Source of the DNA: an uncultured Collinsella sp.
GTDB lineage: Bacteria; Actinomycetota; Coriobacteriia; Coriobacteriales; Coriobacteriaceae
DNA: 6,351 nucleotides
Reading direction: 5' to 3'
Assembly: GCA_938023085.1 (NCBI GenBank)
Contig: CALHDP010000056.1
Coordinates: 1-6,351, forward strand
The notes under the pieces were generated by a model. It was not told the origin of the DNA, did no database searches, and saw nothing but the letters and a program-made list of their open reading frames with translations. The position numbers and the translations under genes were made by a program. Below, in pieces: positions 1 through 4,629 of this stretch. Each line of letters opens with the position of its first letter. Positions within the stretch are counted from its first letter, which is position 1.

Positions 1-1
1 G

Positions 2-592
2 GGCGCCGGGTCCGGAGCGGGCGTGCGCGCCTACGGCGTGTATCTGCAGGACTTAGGCCTTGGCGATGGGGCGGCCGGCTGTCGGCTTTCCGTCGATGCC
101 TCGTGGCTCGATGCGGCAGGTACCGATGGCGGCGTCGCGTGCTTGGGCGGCTCGCTTGTGTCCGCACGGTTTGTGACGCCTGCCGGCGGGGCCTTTGGTG
201 CTGACGGCGTGGTGAATGCTGCCGGTGCGATGGCACCGCATGTGGTGGTTGAGCCCGATGCCGCCACGCCACCGGCAGGGGAGACCGATGGAGACGACGT
301 GCCTGGATGCGGGGAGGGTAAACCAGATGGTAGTGCCGGCCCTGCTGCAGGGCAGCCCGGTGCGGGGCCGACGACGGATCCAACGGTGAAACCTGCGGCC
401 ACGTCGCCCAAAACAAACATAACGATCAAGACGACGGTGACCAAGACCACAGTGCCTGCGTCCTCTAAGCCTAAAGCCACCAGCACGACCGCAACGACAC
501 TCCCCAAGACCGCCGACAGCGACTGGATTGCCGCTTCCGTAACGCTTTTCCTTCTGGGAACAACGCTCCTGGCTGCCGCATTTCGCTGCTAA
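2..592 (+). CDS. LPxTA-type cell-wall-anchored surface protein, C-terminal part (5' truncated by window)
   Basis: The reading frame is already open at position 2, so this is the 3' end of a longer gene whose start lies outside the window. The GTG at 23 is only the first internal start-like codon. The visible part begins with a Gly/Ala/Asp-rich region that I do not recognise. It passes into a low-complexity stalk rich in Thr, Lys, Pro and Ser (roughly nt 300-500), typical of a wall-spanning linker. The end is a classical sorting signal: LPKTA encoded at 500-514, then about 20 hydrophobic residues, then a short Arg-Cys tail. Sortases of high-GC Gram-positives accept LPxTA as well as LPxTG, so the product is probably covalently attached to the cell wall. 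The positive tail is shorter than usual. The ligand-binding or enzymatic part would be upstream and cannot be judged here. Confidence 0.82.
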   Translation, partial: GAGSGAGVRAYGVYLQDLGLGDGAAGCRLSVDASWLDAAGTDGGVACLGGSLVSARFVTPAGGAFGADGVVNAAGAMAPHVVVEPDAATPPAGETDGDDVPGCGEGKPDGSAGPAAGQPGAGPTTDPTVKPAATSPKTNITIKTTVTKTTVPASSKPKATSTTATTLPKTADSDWIAASVTLFLLGTTLLAAAFRC

Positions 593-679
593 GGCCCCGT
601 TTAAGTGAGACCAGAGAGGGATGAATGCAGCTATTGCAGAAGTCTTTAGCCTACTACTAAATCAATTTCTTAGAGATTG

Positions 680-718
680 GTGCCGTATCAGCCATCGCTG
701 CGACGGCACTATTTTGTT
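680..718 (+). terminator. Possible rho-independent terminator after the surface protein gene
   Basis: GTGCCGT (680-686) pairs with ACGGCAC (703-709). Inside it CAGC (689-692) pairs with GCTG (697-700) around a CATC loop. A weak T-rich tract, TATTTTGTT, follows. The U-tract is interrupted and the hairpin lies about 90 nt after the stop codon, so this could also be a plain hairpin. The rest of 593-788 shows nothing I can support as a gene. Confidence 0.45.
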
Positions 719-788
719 CAGCTCGACTGCCTCTCGATCCATTACCGATGTTGAGCCTTACACCCCATCTGCCAGAGCGATAAGATAA

Positions 789-816
789 TTGCAATCCAAA
801 TGCTACCGTTTATAAA
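789..816 (+). promoter_or_regulatory. Putative sigma-70-type promoter of the three-gene cluster
   Basis: TTGCAA (789-794) and TATAAA (811-816) are separated by 16 bp, close to a housekeeping consensus. They lie 43 nt upstream of the ATG at 859. The surrounding DNA is AT-richer than the flanking core genes. Transcription would start near 823 and give a short leader with GGAG at 848-851. Confidence 0.5.
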
Positions 817-858
817 GCTTCATTTGGACCCAATTGCCTATATCACTGGAGTCATAAC

Positions 859-1449
859 ATGAGGAACTACTATCAAATCAAAACCGTCGCATCGGCCCCT
901 CCAAGGAGGCTCATCCCGATCGGAAAAGTCATCAGCGTTACTGGGCTTGTATTGGCAATTGTCAGTTTCTTTTCCGCTCTGCCATCGAGTGCCAACATAT
1001 ATGGCTCGCTTTCTTTTACTTTCTTACTCCTTGGCTTATTCTTTTTTGTGGACAGGCTCTTTCTTGTTATTACTGCATCAAGGCAACAAGAGAAACTACT
1101 AGGGCTACGCCAATCGCTCCTAGAAGATGATCCTCAAATCGCCGCGAGCGCCGAAGAGTTTATGTCTCAGCGAAAGGCCCTGACACAGCAAGGCGAAATT
1201 ACTGGCATCTTCATTGTCCATAATGCAACCAAAGATCTGTACTACGTAGGCCAAAGCGCAAAGGCAATTGATCGAGCGGCCATACAGTTTCTCGGTAGGG
1301 GCAATTGCGATGTGTATGCCGATTACAAGTACGGTGACTCATTCAACGTGCGAATAATCCAGCTGTCGGAAAGCGGCTACGAAAGTCTCAATGAGCTAAA
1401 ACGCGCAGCGATACAAGCGCTCGAGGCTGCTGGCGAGGAGCTTTATTAA
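859..1449 (+). CDS. Membrane-anchored GIY-YIG-like domain protein
   Basis: A 196-residue protein. GGAG at 848-851, seven bases before the ATG, supports the start. Residues about 18-41 and 47-73 are two strongly hydrophobic segments, predicted as a membrane hairpin. Residues 74-112 are charged and probably helical. Residues 115-190 look like a GIY-YIG domain: GIF (116-118), YYVG (128-131), the conserved Arg after it (R139), then GRGNCDVYADYKYGD, as in a group of GIY-YIG proteins I know from gut Firmicutes. In that group the last motif is usually LNELER, carrying the catalytic Glu. Here it reads LNELKR, so Lys181 stands where Glu is expected, and the C-terminus is short. The family cleaves DNA through one divalent metal bound by that Glu, so this copy may bind without cutting. 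The next gene starts 23 nt downstream, suggesting one operon. The GIY-YIG fold is fairly secure; the role is unknown. Confidence 0.75.
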   Translation: MRNYYQIKTVASAPPRRLIPIGKVISVTGLVLAIVSFFSALPSSANIYGSLSFTFLLLGLFFFVDRLFLVITASRQQEKLLGLRQSLLEDDPQIAASAEEFMSQRKALTQQGEITGIFIVHNATKDLYYVGQSAKAIDRAAIQFLGRGNCDVYADYKYGDSFNVRIIQLSESGYESLNELKRAAIQALEAAGEELY

Positions 1450-1472
1450 GGGCGACTGTTAGGATTAATGCA

Positions 1473-1997
1473 ATGGCAAGCTCAAATAACACAGGCAACA
1501 ACGAGGAATTAACGCCGTCCGTCGAAGAAACGCTTCTTAACGAATCCGGCTCGATTGCCAGGGTCAAATCGTTCTCATGGATTTGGTTTATCAATAAGGA
1601 GCGAATCCACGACATAAATCCTGTCCAATGCGGCAAATGGATGTTCTTCTTCTCTCCATTCAAAACCGCCCTCATGGACGACATTGTCGGAACCGCAGTT
1701 CTTGATGGCGTCGTCGTAGAGGCCAAATACTCGAATCCCGAAACGCTCATCGCGGCGGGCTCGAAACAAGGTGTCTGCTGCTTTTACCTAAGCGGAAACG
1801 ATAGAGAAAGCCATAAGAGGGTACTGAGCTACATGCTGGAAAACGGGCTAATCAGGAAGACAAAGACTGGAAAGCTGTATAACATTTCGTTCAAGTTCGA
1901 CACTGAGACCTACGCAGGAAAGTACAAGGGGAGCGGCTTCTCCGGAAAGATAAAGCTCGCGGACTTCGTTGACCTGGAGACGGGAGAGTTTATTTAA
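1473..1997 (+). CDS. Hypothetical soluble protein of the cluster; faint Bles03/phosphothreonine-lyase-like pattern
   Basis: A 174-residue protein with AGGAT (1461-1465) seven bases before the ATG. It follows the GIY-YIG-like gene by 23 nt and is probably co-transcribed. There is no signal peptide or membrane helix. Residues 1-25 are polar and probably disordered; the ordered part begins near residue 30. I do not recognise the family with certainty. Landmarks are CGKWMFFF (53-60), EAKYSNP (83-89), VCCFYLSGNDRESHKRVLSYM (101-121), GLI (125-127), KLYNISFKFDTET (134-146), AGKY (148-151) and a Lys/Asp-rich end. The order GKWM, AK-S, aromatic beta strand, D/R-containing helix, YxxSFKxDxxT, G-Y resembles the Bles03/DUF1917 family, described as putative phosphothreonine lyases. 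I noticed this by eye only. Expression evidence is the clean frame and the RBS. Confidence 0.7.
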   Translation: MASSNNTGNNEELTPSVEETLLNESGSIARVKSFSWIWFINKERIHDINPVQCGKWMFFFSPFKTALMDDIVGTAVLDGVVVEAKYSNPETLIAAGSKQGVCCFYLSGNDRESHKRVLSYMLENGLIRKTKTGKLYNISFKFDTETYAGKYKGSGFSGKIKLADFVDLETGEFI

Positions 1998-2037
1998 GGG
2001 TGCGTGCCGAGTAGAGAAGTTGAACTTACTTCACCTG

Positions 2038-2054
2038 TGTCCCCTTTGGGGACA
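2038..2054. repeat. Perfect GTCCCC palindrome upstream of the deaminase-like gene
   Basis: TGTCCCC (2038-2044) and GGGGACA (2048-2054) form a perfect 7-bp inverted repeat around TTT. It lies between the previous stop codon and the putative extended -10 at 2076-2084. It could be an operator, a small transcript hairpin or a REP-like repeat. It has no useful T tract, so it is not a convincing terminator. Confidence 0.6.
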
Positions 2055-2075
2055 GCCGCCAGTGCAATACCTCAG

Positions 2076-2084
2076 TGCTATACT
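2076..2084 (+). promoter_or_regulatory. Extended -10 promoter for the dCTP deaminase-like gene
   Basis: TGCTATACT matches an extended -10 element (TG, one base, then TATACT at 2079-2084). No good -35 is present at 17 bp, as is usual for extended -10 promoters. Transcription would begin near 2091, just before the AAGGAAG ribosome site (2094-2100). This makes the ATG at 2109 a better start than the GTG at 2004, which would require reading through the palindrome and this promoter. Confidence 0.5.
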
Positions 2085-2108
2085 CGTTGTCCTAAGGAAG
2101 TGGTTCAT

Positions 2109-2891
2109 ATGTACTTGAGCGATACTAAGATTCAAGAGCTTATCGACAACAAGGTGCTGCTCAATGCCGATGCTTCGAACATCGGCCAGGTTACGTATGA
2201 CTTGCGCACCGACGGATTCTACATTAATGAAAGCAAGCAGTTCGAGGTCGAGCTTGGCCCCGGAGACTCGACTTTTGTCTCTTGCGTTGAATGTGTCGCG
2301 CTACCCAACAATCTGACCGCTAGCGTACTTCTGCGCAATTCGCGCATTCGCCAAGGGCTTTCTTTGGATGCACCGCTCTATTTCCCTGGCCATGGAACTA
2401 GGCTGTTCTATCGTGTTACAAACGTAAGCGGCAGCACCATTACCCTCGATAAGTCTAAGGGCATCGCGCAGGTCGCATTCCAGCACGTCGAAGGCACGGT
2501 TGCCCATCCTTACCATGGAGCCTTTTCCGATGAGCTTAACTTTAATGGGCTCGCCGACTATTCCGACGTCTATGCCGGAGAGCTCAAAAAGGTTGAAGAC
2601 AAAAAGGAAGAAGTTGCCAATATCGAATCTCGTATTTACGGTAATGTGCTGGCACTCTTTGCCGTCTTCGCCGCGATCTTTACGCTCGTGAACGTTAATG
2701 CCGGAGGGATCTCTTCCGATATTTCGACCGTCCGTTTCGTTGCGCTTGACCTGCTAATTATCGGCGGATTTCTGGTCCTTGCGTCTGCAATCGAGGCTTT
2801 TCTTATTAAGGACAAAAAGAAGAAGGCACGACTTCCGCTCGGGATAGGTGTCACGTGCATTGTCTTTGCTGTTGTCCTTGCATTCCTCTAA
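2109..2891 (+). CDS. Membrane-tethered dCTP deaminase/dUTPase-fold protein, catalytic Glu apparently lost
   Basis: A 260-residue protein. The start is chosen at ATG 2109 because AAGGAAG (2094-2100) lies eight bases upstream; the same frame extends to a GTG at 2004. Residues 1-150 follow the Dcd pattern: MYLSD-KIQELID at the start, TYDLR (29-33; family SYDLR), LGPGD (49-53), ECVALP (61-66), RNSRIRQGL (76-84; family RSSxARxGL, keeping the Ser and second Arg), FPG (92-94; family DPG). By-eye ungapped alignment to E. coli Dcd puts Arg102 where the catalytic Glu of the xxLEF motif should be. Residues 158-176 are charged and coiled-coil-like. About 177-197, 208-232 and 241-260 are hydrophobic, giving two or three membrane helices. 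Ordinary Dcd enzymes are soluble homotrimers of about 190 residues. The likely role is nucleotide binding or sensing coupled to the membrane, not dCTP deamination; this is inference. A strong terminator follows. Confidence 0.78.
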   Translation: MYLSDTKIQELIDNKVLLNADASNIGQVTYDLRTDGFYINESKQFEVELGPGDSTFVSCVECVALPNNLTASVLLRNSRIRQGLSLDAPLYFPGHGTRLFYRVTNVSGSTITLDKSKGIAQVAFQHVEGTVAHPYHGAFSDELNFNGLADYSDVYAGELKKVEDKKEEVANIESRIYGNVLALFAVFAAIFTLVNVNAGGISSDISTVRFVALDLLIIGGFLVLASAIEAFLIKDKKKKARLPLGIGVTCIVFAVVLAFL

Positions 2892-2932
2892 GTACTTAGA
2901 GGATTAGGGGAAAGCAATATAGGTTCTGAGAC

Positions 2933-2970
2933 GGGGTGCCCCGGCGTTTGCCGTGGCACCCCTATTTGTT
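2933..2970 (+). terminator. Rho-independent terminator of the three-gene cluster
   Basis: GGGGTGCC (2933-2940) pairs with GGCACCCC (2955-2962). After one C-T mismatch, CGGC (2942-2945) pairs with GCCG (2950-2953) around a GTTT loop. TATTTGTT follows. The position, 41 nt after the deaminase-like stop codon, suits the end of the cluster transcript. Confidence 0.82.
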
Positions 2971-3040
2971 GATCGGACTTCCATTTTTCAAATTACATGG
3001 CCGCCATAGCAGCCCCAAGACATCTGCTATTTAAAAAAGC

Positions 3041-3204
3041 ATGTCTCGAAAGCGTAAAATCGGGGTCTGGTCGACAGATCTCGGTTTTTCCCGCACTACG
3101 CCTGGATCCAGGACCTCGTATCCGAAAGCCGCTCCCGCGACGAGCTCGTCAAAGAACTAAGGCGCAATTGCGTTGTGCGTCTCGACGGTGCGTCGCACGT
3201 ATAG
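3041..3204 (+). pseudogene. Broken 5' part of the DUF3825 gene (frameshift at T run, then amber stop)
   Basis: From ATG 3041 the frame reads MSRKRKIGVWSTDLGF and then degenerates after the T5 run at 3085-3089. One extra T there would continue it into FPHYAWIQDLVSESRSRD, which has the codon and residue character of a real GC-rich coding region, and on through ELVKELRRNCVVRLDG. That second frame ends at TAG (3202-3204). It is the same frame as the DUF3825 open frame starting at 3220, with only five codons between. The simplest reading is one longer ancestral gene with a 1-nt deletion and an in-frame amber stop. Possible alternatives are a sequencing error in the homopolymer or a separate small gene. 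No good ribosome site precedes ATG 3041. I cannot identify this N-terminal segment. Confidence 0.55.
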
Positions 3205-3219
3205 AATCTAAGCATCCGC

Positions 3220-4038
3220 ATGCCGGTTATTGAATGGAATGGACGCCACATGGAACTCCCTAGCACCCTGTGCAGCAATGTGTACGACTTCGCGTTTTGC
3301 CCCGAGCCCTGCTACGACCGCCTGGTCGATCTAGCCGACCCCGAGGACTGGGGTCCCAGTAACCGCATCCTCAAAAACTATCTGTCGTTCTCGTTTAGCC
3401 GCGCGGTGTTCCTGACCGAGCGCGACGTGGACCAGACCGCGCCGTCCAACCTGCCGTTGGTGTTCGATGACGACCGCTGCCTGTTCAACACCGGCCTGTA
3501 CACGCGCCGTTACGAGACCATCTATGGCCTGTTTGAGCCCAACACCAAGCCCGACGCGCGCCAGCGCTGGTTTTTGAAGGGCTTCTTTAAGGAGAGCGAC
3601 CCCATGCTGGTCTCGTTTGAGTACCTGCCGTGCCGCGTGCGCTTTGCCGAGGACCCCTCCGAGCTGGTCTTTGACTACCGCTTGCCCATCCGCTCCAACA
3701 TCGACCACATTCTGGGCGATGAGGAGAACCTCACGCGTATTCCCGCCAGCCTGATGGGGGAGGGCAACTCGCTACTGCTGCGCCGCGCCTTTGAGGGAGC
3801 CGTCGTCGAGGCCGCCCGCCGCGCCGCCGCCAACTACACGCTCGCCGTGCCGCAATTCTACGGCGGCCGGATCCAGCTGCTGCTGCCGCTGTGCCTAACC
3901 GGCGACAAGCCCGAACTGGCACTGACCATCCAACGCGAGGACGGCTTCTACGCCGCACGCACCTGCCTCACGCTCGACATGGCTTACAACAACGCTCGAC
4001 TTATCTGCCGTCCTGAGACCTCGTGGATAAAGCGGTAA
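3220..4038 (+). CDS. DUF3825 domain protein, probably lacking its original N-terminus
   Basis: The 272 open residues are essentially one DUF3825 domain. Landmarks are FAFCPEPCYDRLVDLADPEDWG (24-45), ILKNYLSFSF (50-59), FNTGLY (89-94), WFLKGFF (117-123), LPCRVRF (136-142), N160 and HIL (163-165), AVPQFYGGRIQLLLPL (209-224) and TLDMAYNNARLI (251-262). The domain is found in bacterial proteins of unknown biochemical role, sometimes joined to putative RNA-binding modules. ATG 3220 has no recognisable Shine-Dalgarno sequence and lies 15 nt after an amber stop in the same frame. Translation may therefore be weak, reinitiated, or absent if the gene is a pseudogene. The domain itself looks intact. 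Codon use is GC-rich and unlike the cluster to its left, so it looks like older chromosomal DNA. Confidence 0.85.
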   Translation: MPVIEWNGRHMELPSTLCSNVYDFAFCPEPCYDRLVDLADPEDWGPSNRILKNYLSFSFSRAVFLTERDVDQTAPSNLPLVFDDDRCLFNTGLYTRRYETIYGLFEPNTKPDARQRWFLKGFFKESDPMLVSFEYLPCRVRFAEDPSELVFDYRLPIRSNIDHILGDEENLTRIPASLMGEGNSLLLRRAFEGAVVEAARRAAANYTLAVPQFYGGRIQLLLPLCLTGDKPELALTIQREDGFYAARTCLTLDMAYNNARLICRPETSWIKR

Positions 4039-4123
4039 ATGGTAGTTTAGCTGCGGTTTTGCCGATTGCTTTGGTTGCTTTGGCTTGACTGGCACTCACG
4101 AATTTAAAATCGGGGGCAAAAAG

Positions 4124-4156
4124 TTCTTGGTAAACCACGCTCGGCTATGATAGTAT
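4124..4156 (+). promoter_or_regulatory. Putative promoter of tRNA-Val
   Basis: Two overlapping readings are possible: TTCTTG (4124-4129), 16 bp, TATGAT (4146-4151); or TTGGTA (4127-4132), 18 bp, TAGTAT (4151-4156). Both put the start of transcription 5-15 nt before the tRNA. I cannot choose between them from sequence alone. The stretch 4039-4123 holds nothing else except a 9-bp tandem duplication (TTGCTTTGG at 4066-4083). Confidence 0.5.
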
Positions 4157-4176
4157 CTCTTTTGCCGAAAGGCGAC

Positions 4177-4251
4177 GGGCGATTGGCTCAGGGGTAGAGC
4201 ATATCCTTCACACGGATGGGGTCACAAGTTCGAATCTTGTATCGCCCACCA
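4177..4251 (+). tRNA. tRNA-Val (anticodon CAC)
   Basis: A complete 75-nt cloverleaf with encoded CCA. The acceptor stem GGGCGAT (4177-4183) pairs perfectly with ATCGCCC (4241-4247), followed by A and CCA. The D stem is GCTC/GAGC (4186-4189, 4197-4200). The anticodon stem TATCC/GGATG carries loop TTCACAC (4207-4213) with anticodon CAC at 4209-4211. The T arm is ACAAG-TTCGAAT-CTTGT (4224-4240). It reads GUG valine codons, common in GC-rich genomes. I searched by eye for a second copy of its 3' end as a sign of integration and did not find one in the window. Confidence 0.97.
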
Positions 4252-4262
4252 TCAAAAGCGCA

Positions 4263-4298
4263 GGTCAGAGGTGTTAAGCCTCTGACCTTTTTCCTTTT
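4263..4298 (+). terminator. Rho-independent terminator of tRNA-Val
   Basis: GGTCAGAGG (4263-4271) and CCTCTGACC (4279-4287) form a perfect 9-bp stem around a 7-nt loop, directly followed by TTTTTCCTTTT. It begins 12 nt after the tRNA CCA end, so the tRNA is probably a single-gene transcript. Confidence 0.93.
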
Positions 4299-4365
4299 GA
4301 CACCAAGGCCGACACCAAAATCGACTCGAAGTCGTATAAGGCGTCTTTTTTTATCGCGCCCTTTT

Positions 4366-4392
4366 TTGACGCCATTGCATGTTTTGTATAAA
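4366..4392 (+). promoter_or_regulatory. Tentative promoter in the tRNA-Val to nuclease-like gene spacer
   Basis: TTGACG (4366-4371) and TATAAA (4387-4392) are 15 bp apart, a little short. The -10 lies inside a small inverted repeat, TGTTTT-GTAT-AAAACA (4380-4395). If used, it gives a leader of more than 200 nt before the ATG at 4630. The rest of 4299-4629 has no supported gene: the frame of the next CDS stays open back to GTG 4423, but without a ribosome site. Confidence 0.35.
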
Positions 4393-4520
4393 ACACATCC
4401 GTAATTTCAATGAACTCCCCATGTGATTCGAGCGCAAATGTGGAGACAGGGACCGCATGCCCAGAGCGTCTTCCAGCGGATTTCTATCACACGACGGTTT
4501 TCGGCAGAACTCGTCAAGCT

Positions 4521-4541
4521 TTTGGTCAGCGTTTGGTCAGC
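4521..4541. repeat. Tandem decamer TTTGGTCAGC in the leader of the nuclease-like gene
   Basis: TTTGGTCAGC occurs at 4521-4530 and again at 4532-4541, an 11-bp period that places both copies on the same face of the helix. It lies about 90 nt upstream of the ATG at 4630. It may be a regulator-binding site or a chance duplication. Confidence 0.45.
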
Positions 4542-4629
4542 TTCCGGTACTTACCCGCATGATGCCCCGGTAGATAATCGTCCACGACCACAACCGCATG
4601 GTCTACGGCCGATACCAGGGGAGGCGCAA

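Noticed and set aside
31..507. Long minus-strand open frame opposite the surface protein gene
   Set aside because: It is a mirror of the GC-rich Thr/Pro stalk coding sequence, and the plus strand carries the recognisable LPKTA sorting signal.
621..788. A 55-codon plus-strand open frame, and an 11-codon leader-like frame at ATG 625 after GAGAGGG
   Set aside because: The purine run touches ATG 621 directly, the longer frame runs through the terminator-like hairpin, and the residues look random. No regulatory reason for a leader peptide is visible.
3085..3091. Programmed -1 frameshifting at the T run
   Set aside because: The T-TTT-TCC context lets only the P-site tRNA re-pair well; the A-site serine tRNA would mispair, so a deletion or sequencing error is simpler.
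3331..3958. Minus-strand open frames opposite the DUF3825 gene
   Set aside because: The plus strand encodes clear DUF3825 landmarks; the minus frames are Arg/Ala/Val-rich artefacts of high GC.
4177..4251. tRNA-Val as the attachment site of an integrated element
   Set aside because: No integrase gene and no second copy of the tRNA 3' end are in the window.
4340..4373. GGCGTC/GACGCC inverted repeat with two T runs, considered as a terminator
   Set aside because: The loop is 22 nt and the T runs are inside it, not after the stem; the tRNA-Val terminator at 4263 already explains termination here.
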